Source: JAPHTQ01 sp050295975 (GTDB lineage: Bacteria > Pseudomonadota > Gammaproteobacteria > Thiohalomonadales > Thiohalomonadaceae). Taken from it: 64,000 nt of DNA. The notes under the pieces are model-generated. The model saw only the letters and a program-made list of their open reading frames with translations, searched no databases and was not told the DNA's origin. Below are positions 16,101 to 24,273 of the stretch, in pieces (positions within the stretch are counted from its first letter, which is position 1; each line of letters starts with the position of its first letter). Made by a program: the position numbers and the translations under genes. Location: NCBI GenBank assembly GCA_050295975.1, contig JBNKQR010000003.1, positions 20,540-84,539 on the forward strand, given 5' to 3'.

Positions 16101-18336
16101 CCGTCGAGCCAGCCTGCTTACCAGTGCTATTCGCGATAACAGTATGCAAATACTCGGCGCCGCTAAAGGCAGGAAAAAGACGCCGGTAGAAGACAGCCCC
16201 CCCTCAAGATCGGCAGGAGATACAGAGCCTCCGGTGAAAAAAGCACCTCCACAAGAAAGTGAAATCGGCGGTGGAAAAATGACACACAGCACACCGCCTG
16301 CCGAACTAGGAACAACACCGAAGCGGAGTAGGGCGGAACCAGCCGCTGAACCTCCGGTGACAAAAGCGCAACCTGTTGAAACACCGCCGACCGCTCCTGA
16401 AAGAACACCTAAGGCCGGTGAAAAAGATGGCGCACGCACTGAAGAAGGGGCGAAACTCACTCCGCCTGAGCACGCGCCGATTACTGGGCACGAGGTAGTA
16501 GAAGCCAAGGCAATGACAGCGGATAAGCTCCACGTTATCACAGTGCTGGAAGATGGCCGCATCATTCGCTGCTCCTTGCGCTGTGGTGAAATGCGTCTGC
16601 ATTACAGTGAATTCCTGAATGTGGCAGAAGATTCCCCCTTGCATGCACGTGCACAGGAACTTAACGGCAAACTTGCAGGGCTGGAAAGCGAAGCCACAAC
16701 TCGTGACCCAGCTCAAAAGCAGGCGGTTGCCGAACAGGCCGCATCGCTAGAAATAGAGATGCGGGCACTTGCCGCCGACAGTCTGGCTGTAGAGTTTAGC
16801 TCGGAAAAGTCATCTGCCTCCATCGAGGCTCTGCTAAAAGTATTTTCGCCGGATGAGATTCGCCAATTGAAAACCGATCTTGGAATTACTGATCTCACCA
16901 AATTAGGGAAACCTGGCAAGGAAGGCTCGGTACAGGACCGTACTCTGCGACTGCTCTCTGAAGCTCTTTCGCTAAGCTCTGATCCGGAAACCAGCAAAAG
17001 GCTCCTTGATATTGTTGCCGGAAAACGTTTGACAAAAAAAGTAGAAGCTTCATTAAAACGCGAGATTCGTGCCGCTGAAAAGAGTATTGCCAAAAAGGCG
17101 GAAATGCGCGCCAAACAGGAAAGAATGTCGGCACTGCAAGATGAACGGGCGCGTATAGCGGAAGAACGCGACAAGGTCAGGGGAAGACGCAAACAACTGG
17201 AGGCAGAGCACCATACCGCTGAACAAGATAGACGCAAGTACTTTCATCTATCTGTTGACGAAAAAGATCCGGCAAAGCGTGCAGAATACAAACAAAAACT
17301 ACGCGAAGCCAAGGCGCGAAGTGTCGAAGCCACAAGGAAACTTCTCGAATTGGATGCTGAAAGTAATTCGGAAAGTGGTTATAGAAAAGAGATCGAAAAC
17401 TTGGATAAGCAGATTGAATTACTTGATATTATTCTTAATCCGGAAAGCCACCGTGCCTGGCTCCCCTGTTTCGCAGAAGGGACATTAGTTAATACGCCAG
17501 ATGGTTATCACCCCATCGAGAGTCTCACTGCCGGAGATTATGTCATCACCAATAACTTGAAAGATGGGACAAACGTAAGTAGAAGGATAATGCGTACCTA
17601 TCAAAGCCTCACCGAACACTTCTATGATATTTTCATCGATCAAGAGTGTATTGCAGCGACAGGACGCCATCCCTTCTGGATCGCGGATCGAGAGGTATGG
17701 CTCCCGGCACAGAATCTCAAAGCGGGTATGGCAGTCAGGCTCAATACCGGCGAAACTGCACGCATCACAGAAGTAAAGCGCAGAGCGACCGCACTTTCCC
17801 ACTCATATAACCTTTTGATAGAACAGCACCATAACTACTACGTCGGCTATGGCATTTTGGTGCACAATGGAGGAGAGGGTGGTGCCATCGATATGGGAAT
17901 GGGTGATAAACTCATCTATCGTGGTACCAATCCGGATCCAAAATTCGCTGGAAAAGTCTACATCGGACAATCCGATAACCTGGACCGTGAGCAGGAACAT
18001 ATAGAAAAAGCAAAGAAAATGCTGAAGCGTTCGGATCTGACACCGGAGCAACGCTACTGGTTTGAATTCATGGCAGGCATTGAGTTGGTGCCAGTGGTAA
18101 CCGGACTGGACGATACGCAAGCCGATTACCTGGAACAGCGTAACATGGAGATAGAAATAAAATTGGCCGGTGGCAAGAAATCAGAAATTAGCAATCTCAC
18201 TGATCTGGGCGCCAAAATGCGCGGTGAAACCGTACTAATGAACCGCCGTCGCCAGTTAACCAGTAGCTTGAAGAAAGTAAGCAAAAAGATTGCTGCCGAT
18301 GAACGTGTGCATGCACTTGGTATGTGCCTGGATTAA
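13189..18336 (+). CDS. Giant DUF4157 polymorphic toxin with Hint domain and GIY-YIG-like nuclease C-terminus
   Basis: A 1715-residue multidomain protein. DUF4157 lies at about residues 55-215 (LRLGQSHSPYEKEAD, HELTH at 205-209). Next come a Gly-rich linker, a beta-rich middle part, a charged coiled-coil stretch (about 620-720), a hydrophobic hairpin near 826-850 and a proline-rich linker (about 1000-1095), then more coiled coil. A Hint self-processing domain starts at LPCFAEGTLV (C1427) and ends at VHNGG (H1559, N1560). The last 155 residues contain LIYRG, GKVYIGQSDNLDREQEH (Y1591, G1593, R1600, H1604) and a later Glu-rich helix, the GIY-YIG nuclease pattern. This order is typical of polymorphic toxins: delivery marker, linker, autoprotease, toxin tip. 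Confidence 0.85.
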   Translation: MTKQNNKTTPTQPQKSDIKSSSPGVSTEKPPCLSPDPRQNILRAVGNQGILSQVQTKLRLGQSHSPYEKEADDTAARIMNLSVETSTAPAAQNCCKNRLQPKTVNTIANSGNDAATTAAAVEPGLGDKINHLVNGGGSQLPDDTLQFFNSRFKQDFSNVRIHTGVGADATTSALNAKAYTLGNNIAFAPGEYSPHSYTGRYLLAHELTHVMQQQPYIARTPGDDEEQCSYGYSEGRGTYAKGDDKYYMWGTYDGNEERLDFGHRIIRSWIKWRFGASVDKSTEKKIYELILSGGFESYDIPLVAQCQYSVEVDVDLINAITPVVKEKVRKAKTEEAQEREEEAGLPPPPSAQIGEAKGKSGGTGGGAATTGGSKKGKKSGEGGKGTWSSGAEYLGNKEGESANRPAIPMTIDGLEIQPIGGIGTYSARLDYSIAGHDTLSQVVEAMNWVNFHWEVYNITAIARKGLGKTYTEQNKHNPLSDEAEIGKMEATGRRFEIVGDELVEDTETSIKGLINPEESSATGDLDELLLNTYANTLNIELLPVSAIIDYGGWAIGAFADLLSVDSQEREIPWPKKAGIYMIRVIAQPTPQGRDDEILRAPSVATKIVEVINAKDIAKDGLTKPKAQIAEKELELEMARKRQPPDPELITRLEKELADLKVAAYGSTIEAIKTAIRVKEEAAKNATGYQKRDLERQITELKKQLVLAEERETDFSKGSWRVQASFASEITGQTYPLLLQLGEREKDGSKHVFEISDVTSKSGERYIGKSSSRERAAWKAAKNFAGHNQYGRGYVVIQMPEGMGFSKSEETIRNAPTDTAIARKRLDDLVLALTALAIFVPGVGTAAAMLGAAVAAERLIHRWNNGTLYFDADAISDFIGLLGAVAQGASVIGKMRVIRAGNKFALASGKVNHTQLAAALARAERISELVDLGAEIIDWGGFAFGNLVVLDSIMETNQLELEGKISHAEARRRRASLLTSAIRDNSMQILGAAKGRKKTPVEDSPPSRSAGDTEPPVKKAPPQESEIGGGKMTHSTPPAELGTTPKRSRAEPAAEPPVTKAQPVETPPTAPERTPKAGEKDGARTEEGAKLTPPEHAPITGHEVVEAKAMTADKLHVITVLEDGRIIRCSLRCGEMRLHYSEFLNVAEDSPLHARAQELNGKLAGLESEATTRDPAQKQAVAEQAASLEIEMRALAADSLAVEFSSEKSSASIEALLKVFSPDEIRQLKTDLGITDLTKLGKPGKEGSVQDRTLRLLSEALSLSSDPETSKRLLDIVAGKRLTKKVEASLKREIRAAEKSIAKKAEMRAKQERMSALQDERARIAEERDKVRGRRKQLEAEHHTAEQDRRKYFHLSVDEKDPAKRAEYKQKLREAKARSVEATRKLLELDAESNSESGYRKEIENLDKQIELLDIILNPESHRAWLPCFAEGTLVNTPDGYHPIESLTAGDYVITNNLKDGTNVSRRIMRTYQSLTEHFYDIFIDQECIAATGRHPFWIADREVWLPAQNLKAGMAVRLNTGETARITEVKRRATALSHSYNLLIEQHHNYYVGYGILVHNGGEGGAIDMGMGDKLIYRGTNPDPKFAGKVYIGQSDNLDREQEHIEKAKKMLKRSDLTPEQRYWFEFMAGIELVPVVTGLDDTQADYLEQRNMEIEIKLAGGKKSEISNLTDLGAKMRGETVLMNRRRQLTSSLKKVSKKIAADERVHALGMCLD

Positions 18337-18348
18337 CCGAGGGTATTA

Positions 18349-18837
18349 ATGATGTCCTGGTGGGATGCAGATGAAAATGATATTAGCGGTGACAAGCCGC
18401 TTGACCTCATGCAGGCAGTATTGCGTGAACATGCCGAATACTGCGATAAAGCAGCAACAGCCAGACCGAAGTTACTCAACGTACTCAATGCTCTTTCTAT
18501 TGCCTTGTCACAATCCACGCCACACATCGAAGACTGGCATTCCCCCATTGTGTTGCAGGCTGAGATCGCGTCTGACGACGGGAGTGAGCATGCCAAAATC
18601 ATCTCAACCATTCATCAACAATCGAGTATTGATACGTCTGAGCTGGAATTGGCAGAAAATTTTAAAAAGGCAATTGCCGATATGGATACCGTTTACAAGG
18701 AAAACTGGCAACGCAAACCACGTATACGAGAAGTACTCTACGCACTTGGATATGTATTGGGCTATAAACCGTCTCGCTTCCTAAACGCAGAAGAGACTCA
18801 AAATTTGCAAATCGCTGACATTTTCCTGCTGCGCTAA
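18349..18837 (+). CDS. Unknown protein, candidate immunity protein for the Hint/GIY-YIG toxin
   Basis: A 162-residue, mostly helical and acidic protein without signal peptide (MMSWWDADENDISGDKPLD, LLNVLNALSIALSQS, LYALGYVLGYKPSRFLN). I do not recognise a family. It begins 12 bases after the stop of the giant toxin gene and ends 18 bases before the third DUF4157 gene, the usual place for an immunity gene. A start at the second Met, ATG 18352, is equally possible. An alternative is a chaperone or adaptor for loading the toxin. Function is inferred only from position. Confidence 0.6.
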   Translation: MMSWWDADENDISGDKPLDLMQAVLREHAEYCDKAATARPKLLNVLNALSIALSQSTPHIEDWHSPIVLQAEIASDDGSEHAKIISTIHQQSSIDTSELELAENFKKAIADMDTVYKENWQRKPRIREVLYALGYVLGYKPSRFLNAEETQNLQIADIFLLR

Positions 18838-18855
18838 CTGGACTATCAGGGCTCA

Positions 18856-20985
18856 ATGATGCCATCCACAACCCGTTCACATATGCAGTCCAACAACAGG
18901 GTAGCAGCTTCACAGCGCCGGAAAACAGAGCCCTATACTACAGCAACAAATCATATCAACACACCGACACATCGCTACCTGGGAAACAGCAGGAGCCTCC
19001 TAAAACGTGATGACATGTCTGTGCCGCAACCCTATCGCAATCAACTTTCCCGTGACTACGGTATATCTCTCGACTTATTACGTATACATGCGGGTCAAAA
19101 TGGACGAAATAGGGCGGCACAAGACAATGCCGTCGCAGTATCACAGGGTAGAGATATCTATTTTTCTCCCAACACCTTCAGGCCTGATACCGAACAAGGA
19201 AAAAAAGTTTTACGTCATGAAGTAGCCCACTATGCACAACGGTACTTGCCAGGTACGGGACAAACCGTACCAACCCAATCACTCGAAACCGAAGCAGACG
19301 CTGCAGCATCAAGAACTGAAGGACGAGTGACAATTCGTGGCCGAGCTGAGCCACATAAAACGCTTTACATGAAAACTTTTGTTTCCACCAAAGGCAGCAG
19401 CATCTACCTTAACAACGCCGCAAAATTCTACAAATTGTGGGAGAACGAAACAGCAGTGCGTGTGGATTCATATCAGCAAATCGTTACCGCACTGGCAAAA
19501 GATACAAAGGCTTTGCAGAACTTCCGCATTGTTTCACACGCTAACGATTACAACCTATTTCTGCCCCTGTTACACGGTGGCAAGGCTTACGCCAGCCTGG
19601 ATATGCTGGGCCTGCAGACTCGCGCCGCGACCGCTACTTTCTTCGGCGACAAATCGCACATGATTACTACCGATATGAGCGGTGATATACATAGCTGGTT
19701 AGTCAGCGATGCCAAAGGCAAAGCACTACTCACTAAACTGGGGCAGGTTACCGGGTTCAGCGGATTATTACGGGAAATAGTACGTTGGGCGGTCGACTAC
19801 TACTTTGTGGCAAATACAATAGAGAATGCGCCCGCAAAAGGCAGTGGACAGAAAAAAAGCAGTAAACTTGAAATTGCGGCACTAAAACGTGAAATCAATG
19901 CAATACACCAGGCAGTAAAAGCCGCAGCCACGGCAAATTTACCCAAAACGGCCTCATCAACCGATATCGACACTCTTCGACAACAGACTATTTCGGCACT
20001 TGGTACACGAAAGTGGAGTTGGCCCAATATGCCGCCAGGGACATTCAAAGACCGACTGGATAAACTCAGAGACCCGGACAGGGTGTCGTTACGCAATGAA
20101 ATTGCCTCAGGAAAAATGGAATCCGATCTGGTAAAGGTTAAAAAGCGCGTCAACACGAATACCCATATTGAAATCCGCGGCTGCAACATTGGCACAAACA
20201 CCAGCTACCTGAACGGCATTCGCGCCTATTTTGGTACCAACCCTGGCGCCTTGCCTTCAATTTCGGCGCCAACACTCTATCAATTTTTCGGCACTCCAGG
20301 ACTACAGGTCCTGCCTCATGGACGCAAAGCGCCACCTATAAACAAATCGCTAAAGTTCCTTCTTGAGGAGAACTTCGACGACAGCGACACACTTCCGGCT
20401 GTACAAGCTGCTTTAAAGGCGGCCAAACTCACATCAATGTCCGATCTTGCGCAGATACTGCGCTACGCCGATGTCAAAGATGAGTTCGAATCATGGTGGA
20501 AAATGCAACAACGAAACACAGCGCAAAGCCGGTATGACAAGGCAGCAAGAACGGCGACAACCGCCGCCAAAGCACAACTGAAGAGCCAGCTGAACAAGGA
20601 CATTGCTGCCATTAACAGCAAATCCGCCACGTTGAAAGACTTCGTCGCCTACATGCAAACGCAAAAGAAAACCTTCCCTATGAATGCACCTGGTGTCTCA
20701 AGCGCAGAGTCACTCTGGTATCTACTGCTTCTACCAGGTAGTGCTGTCGACGCGCTGGTTACATTTGTTGAAGAGCAGGGGTATAGCCTTCCGGGCGGGA
20801 AAAAAATCAAGGACAGGTTTTTTAAACGTGTGGGAAGGCTAAATAGCAAAAGAGCCAGGAGAAGATTTACGGCCGGGGCCGGAAAGATCTATGTAGACTG
20901 GCTGGGGGATAATTATCCGGTACCTGATAAAATCTATTTCCAGGCAGATCCTGAATACAAAAAAAGCTTTAAGAAACTCCCATAA
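18856..20985 (+). CDS. DUF4157-type eCIS cargo candidate with possible His/Cys protease-like region
   Basis: A 709-residue protein. Residues 60-155 hold a divergent DUF4157 domain (LSRDYGISLDLLRIHAGQ, GRDIYFSPNTF, HEVAHYAQR with H121/E122/H125, LETEADAAASR). Downstream, FRIVSHANDYNLFLPLLHGG (H228) and, about 215 residues later, HIEIRGCNIGTNTS (C443) resemble the His and Cys strand ends of caspase-like folds such as DUF4347. The remaining 200 residues are helical and basic. It lies directly behind the candidate immunity gene in the same operon. The DUF4157 assignment is secure; the protease idea is speculative. Confidence 0.7.
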   Translation: MMPSTTRSHMQSNNRVAASQRRKTEPYTTATNHINTPTHRYLGNSRSLLKRDDMSVPQPYRNQLSRDYGISLDLLRIHAGQNGRNRAAQDNAVAVSQGRDIYFSPNTFRPDTEQGKKVLRHEVAHYAQRYLPGTGQTVPTQSLETEADAAASRTEGRVTIRGRAEPHKTLYMKTFVSTKGSSIYLNNAAKFYKLWENETAVRVDSYQQIVTALAKDTKALQNFRIVSHANDYNLFLPLLHGGKAYASLDMLGLQTRAATATFFGDKSHMITTDMSGDIHSWLVSDAKGKALLTKLGQVTGFSGLLREIVRWAVDYYFVANTIENAPAKGSGQKKSSKLEIAALKREINAIHQAVKAAATANLPKTASSTDIDTLRQQTISALGTRKWSWPNMPPGTFKDRLDKLRDPDRVSLRNEIASGKMESDLVKVKKRVNTNTHIEIRGCNIGTNTSYLNGIRAYFGTNPGALPSISAPTLYQFFGTPGLQVLPHGRKAPPINKSLKFLLEENFDDSDTLPAVQAALKAAKLTSMSDLAQILRYADVKDEFESWWKMQQRNTAQSRYDKAARTATTAAKAQLKSQLNKDIAAINSKSATLKDFVAYMQTQKKTFPMNAPGVSSAESLWYLLLLPGSAVDALVTFVEEQGYSLPGGKKIKDRFFKRVGRLNSKRARRRFTAGAGKIYVDWLGDNYPVPDKIYFQADPEYKKSFKKLP

Positions 20986-21060
20986 AAATAAGATAGGATT
21001 CTTTTCAACTTTACATAATAGATATTATGCGCACCAATATATGGTCAGGGAGCAAAATAA

Positions 21061-22197
21061 GTGAGCACACAACGAGACTACTCCTCCGAATTCCCCCTCA
21101 GGGATGACATCATCTATCTGAATCATGCAGCTGTCTCTCCATGGCCAATGCGTACCGCCGATGTTGTTTATGAGTTTGCGCAGCAGAATCTGACTCAGGG
21201 TTCTTTGTTCTATCCCCAGTGGCTGGAAACTGAAACGCTATTGCGGGAACAGTTACGCCAGTTAATCAATGCGCCATCGACCGCAGATATAGCGTTGGTG
21301 AAGAATACCTCCGAGGCCCTCTCATTTGTTGCCTATGGGCTGGACTGGAAAGCTGGTGAGAATATCGTTAGCAGTGACCAGGAGTTTCCCTCAAATCGCA
21401 TTGTCTGGGAGTCTTTGGCAACTCAGGGGGTCGAATTTAGACAGGCAGACCTGGCTTCAGCTGAAACCCCTGAAGATGCCCTGTTTGCTCTTGTTGACAC
21501 CAATACCCGTCTCATAGCCATCAGTTCAGTACAGTACGCGTCAGGCCTGCGTATGAATCTGGAGCGGATCGGCGAATTCTGCCGTGAACGTGGCATTCTG
21601 TTCTGTGTCGATGCAATTCAAAGCCTGGGGGCACTTCCATTCGATGTACAGGCCTGTCATGCGGACTTTGTAGCTGCAGATGGCCACAAATGGATGCTGG
21701 GGCCTGAAGGACTTGGATTGTATTTCTGTCGTGCTGAACTACGGGAGAAGCTCAAACTGACCCAGTATGGGTGGCATATGGTCGAGGCACTTGGCGATTT
21801 TGACCAGCAGGAATGGCAGCCCGCCGCTAGTTCTCGGCGTTTTGAGTGCGGTAGTCCCAACATACTGGGCATTCATGCCCTCAGCGCCAGCCTCTCACTA
21901 CTACTGGAGACAGGAATGGAATCTGTAGCCGCGCAGATCCTCGATAACAGCCGCTATCTAATGGAAGCGCTTGGCAAACTTGGCTACTTACTCTCGACAC
22001 CGCTCAATCAATCACGTCACGCGGGTATCGTCTGTTTCCGCCATCCAGTGGAAGAGTCCAACGCCCTGTTCGAGTATCTCCGCGAGAATGGGGTCTTTTG
22101 CGCACTCCGCAACGATAACATCCGCTTCGCGCCACATTTTTACACGCCTCGTCAACAGCTCAATCATTGTCTCGAATTGCTTGAGAGTTACCGCTAA
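21061..22197 (+). CDS. Class V aminotransferase (cysteine desulfurase/isopenicillin-N epimerase-like)
   Basis: A 378-residue PLP-dependent fold-type I enzyme. Visible motifs are YLNHAAVSPWP at the N-terminus, NTSEALSFVA, FCVDAIQSLGALPFDV (cofactor Asp) and AADGHKWMLGPEGLGL, in which the Lys forms the Schiff base. The length fits the family. The substrate cannot be told from sequence; no IscS/SufS active-site Cys loop is obvious, so it is probably not the main Fe-S desulfurase. GTG 21061 is supported by AGGGAG 8 bases upstream. It follows the CIS operon by 75 bases and probably is not part of it. Confidence 0.85.
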   Translation: MSTQRDYSSEFPLRDDIIYLNHAAVSPWPMRTADVVYEFAQQNLTQGSLFYPQWLETETLLREQLRQLINAPSTADIALVKNTSEALSFVAYGLDWKAGENIVSSDQEFPSNRIVWESLATQGVEFRQADLASAETPEDALFALVDTNTRLIAISSVQYASGLRMNLERIGEFCRERGILFCVDAIQSLGALPFDVQACHADFVAADGHKWMLGPEGLGLYFCRAELREKLKLTQYGWHMVEALGDFDQQEWQPAASSRRFECGSPNILGIHALSASLSLLLETGMESVAAQILDNSRYLMEALGKLGYLLSTPLNQSRHAGIVCFRHPVEESNALFEYLRENGVFCALRNDNIRFAPHFYTPRQQLNHCLELLESYR

Positions 22198-22211
22198 GAG
22201 ACTGGTATACT
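22181..22211 (+). promoter_or_regulatory. Putative sigma-70 promoter of the cNMP/rhodanese gene
   Basis: A TTGAGA at 22181-22186 and an extended -10 element TGGTATACT at 22203-22211 stand 70 bases before the GTG start of the next gene. The spacing of 19 is long, but an extended -10 tolerates this. The -35 part overlaps the end of the aminotransferase gene. Confidence 0.4.
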
Positions 22212-22281
22212 TTTACACTTGCCATACAGCTGGCGACCCACAACAACAACGGTTTATAGAGAATAGAGACGGTCAATACGC

Positions 22282-23349
22282 GTGAGCACAGAGGTATTAC
22301 GACAGTTTGTTCCCCTCAATGAATTAACGGAGGAGAACCTGCGCGACATTGCGGAGAAGACCCCTATAGAGCAACTACTCAAGGGGAAGGCCCTGTTCCA
22401 TAAGGGTGACTCCGACAACTATTCCTATTATCTGCTAAGCGGCAAGATCATCCTGGTTGGAGAGGAGAATCAGCCTCCTACAGCAATTATGGGTGGCTCT
22501 GCCCCTACCCGCTTCCCGCTGGATCACCATCGTCCTCACCATGCCACCGCCATTGCCGATACCGATGTCGCCTACTTTCGAATCGACAACGACCTGCTCG
22601 ATATCCTGCTGACCTGGGACCAGAACGCTGGTTACATGGTGTCGGAGATCGACGACGATGAGGAAGAGAATGACGGCGACTGGATGACCATGATGCTCCA
22701 TTCGGAGATATTTCATCGCATTCCACCGAGTAACATCCAGCAGGTCTTCATGAGTATGGAGGCGATGCCATATCAAACAGGTGAACGGGTCATCACCCAG
22801 GATGAGGAAGGCGATTACTACTACTTCATAAAATCTGGCCGGGTGGAGGTCACCCATCTCACCAAATCCGGCAAGGAGATCAAACTGGCGGAACTGGAGG
22901 CTGGCACTGGCTTTGGTGAGGAGGCGCTGATCTCCGACAATCGCCGCAACGCCAATGTCACCATGCTTACCGATGGCGTACTGATGCGCATGGCAAAGAA
23001 GGACTTTGTCCACCTGCTAACCGCGCCAGTGCTGCAGAGCGTCAATTATGAGAAGGCCAAGGAGATGGTGGCGTCAAACAAGGCCGTCTGGCTCGATGTT
23101 CGCCTTGAGAGTGAGCATAAGAACGCCTATATCGCCGACAGTATTAACATTCCGCTCTACCTGCTGCGAATCAAGGCGCGAGCCCTCAATACCAAGCTCA
23201 AATATATCGTCTACTGCAACACAGGCCGACGCAGCTCCTCTGCCGCCTACCTGCTCAACGAGCGTGGGCTCGACGCCTGCTATCTGGAAAATGGCCTACG
23301 GGGACTGGAGAAGGAGCAACTCTCTGAATTGAAGCGTGGCGAAGCTTGA
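22282..23349 (+). CDS. Double cyclic-nucleotide-binding domain protein fused to rhodanese
   Basis: A 355-residue soluble protein with two cNMP-binding (cupin-like) domains and a rhodanese domain. The first spans about residues 12-110 (ALFHKGDSDNYSYYLLSGKI) and is less well conserved; the second, about 130-250, has YYYFIKSGRVEVTHL, GFGEEALISDNRRNANV. The C-terminal rhodanese (about 258-350) includes AVWLDVRLESEHKNAYI and the active loop YCNTGRRSSSAAYLL with its catalytic Cys. It may couple a cyclic nucleotide or redox signal to sulfur transfer. A GTG start is used with no strong ribosome binding site. Confidence 0.85.
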   Translation: MSTEVLRQFVPLNELTEENLRDIAEKTPIEQLLKGKALFHKGDSDNYSYYLLSGKIILVGEENQPPTAIMGGSAPTRFPLDHHRPHHATAIADTDVAYFRIDNDLLDILLTWDQNAGYMVSEIDDDEEENDGDWMTMMLHSEIFHRIPPSNIQQVFMSMEAMPYQTGERVITQDEEGDYYYFIKSGRVEVTHLTKSGKEIKLAELEAGTGFGEEALISDNRRNANVTMLTDGVLMRMAKKDFVHLLTAPVLQSVNYEKAKEMVASNKAVWLDVRLESEHKNAYIADSINIPLYLLRIKARALNTKLKYIVYCNTGRRSSSAAYLLNERGLDACYLENGLRGLEKEQLSELKRGEA

Positions 23350-23415
23350 ACCCCTATAAAATTCAGTAAGTTCTAAAGCAAACTTAATGTGGAAATCTGG
23401 CCCTAATGAGCGGGG

Positions 23416-24186
23416 TTACAGCCCAAAAAGACGATTGAAATTAGCGCTGGTTTGCGCTGCTAACTCCTCGAACGACTCACCCCGTATCTCCGCCAGCAGT
23501 GTCGCCACGTCTCGTACCCAGGCCGGCTGATTGCTCTTGCCCCGGTGCGGTACCGGCGCCAGATAGGGAGCATCGGTCTCTACCAGCAATCTGTCGGCAG
23601 GTACCCGCTTTGCCACATCACGTAGCTCCTCCGCATTACGAAAGGTCACGATCCCGGAGAAGGAGATATAGAAACCTATCTCCAGGGCATGCTCTGCCGT
23701 CTCCCAGTCCTCAACAAAGCAGTGCATGATGCCACCCGCCTGCTCTGCGCCCTCCTCCCGCATCATCTGAATGGTATCGGCTCTGGCATCACGGGAATGG
23801 ATGATCAGTGGCTTGCTGCTCTTTTTGGCCGCAGCGATATGGTTACGGAAGCGCTCCTTTTGCCACTCCTGGCCCTCATCGCTCCGGAAGTAGTCGAGCC
23901 CTGTCTCCCCAATGGCGATCACCTTGGGATGGTCTGCAAGCTGCAATAGCTCCCCAGTGGTGACCTGCACCGGGTCATTCTCATTGGGATGCACCCCAAC
24001 GGAGGCGTAAACGTTGGGAAAACGCTCAGCAATGGCGATAACGTCGGGGATATTGCCACGATCGATAGCAACACAGAGGATCCGCTCAACACCGTTCTCT
24101 TCAGCGGCGCTGATGGCATTGCCCAGGTCGTTATCGAAGGGTTCGAGATTGATACGGTCGAGATGGCAATGAGAGTCTATAAGCAT
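23416..24186 (-). CDS. tatD: TatD family metal-dependent hydrolase/DNase
   Basis: A 256-residue TIM-barrel metal hydrolase. It begins MLIDSHCHLDRINLE with the metal-binding HxH, and contains SVGVHPNE, IGETGLDYFRSDEGQEWQK, PLIIHSRDA, GIMHCFVEDWETA and LVETDAPYLAP, all TatD hallmarks. ATG 24186 was chosen over an in-frame GTG three codons upstream because family members begin at this MLIDSH. It follows pilZ, holB and tmk in the order common in Gammaproteobacteria, but an intrinsic terminator lies between pilZ and this gene. Confidence 0.95.
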   Translation of the reverse strand: MLIDSHCHLDRINLEPFDNDLGNAISAAEENGVERILCVAIDRGNIPDVIAIAERFPNVYASVGVHPNENDPVQVTTGELLQLADHPKVIAIGETGLDYFRSDEGQEWQKERFRNHIAAAKKSSKPLIIHSRDARADTIQMMREEGAEQAGGIMHCFVEDWETAEHALEIGFYISFSGIVTFRNAEELRDVAKRVPADRLLVETDAPYLAPVPHRGKSNQPAWVRDVATLLAEIRGESFEELAAQTSANFNRLFGL

Positions 24187-24195
24187 GATTGGCAC

Positions 24196-24228
24196 AAAAA
24201 AATGAGGAGGACGGTGGACGTCCTCCTC
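24196..24228 (-). terminator. Intrinsic terminator between pilZ and tatD
   Basis: On the minus strand, GAGGAGGACG (24228-24219) pairs perfectly with CGTCCTCCTC (24213-24204) around a 5-base loop, followed after one A by seven T residues (24202-24196). It would end the tmk-holB-pilZ transcript. The T tract directly touches the GTG/ATG start region of tatD. Confidence 0.8.
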
Positions 24229-24273
24229 TAAGTTGGTTGGGTAAGGAGACTAACCCGTCAGGAAACCTGACAC

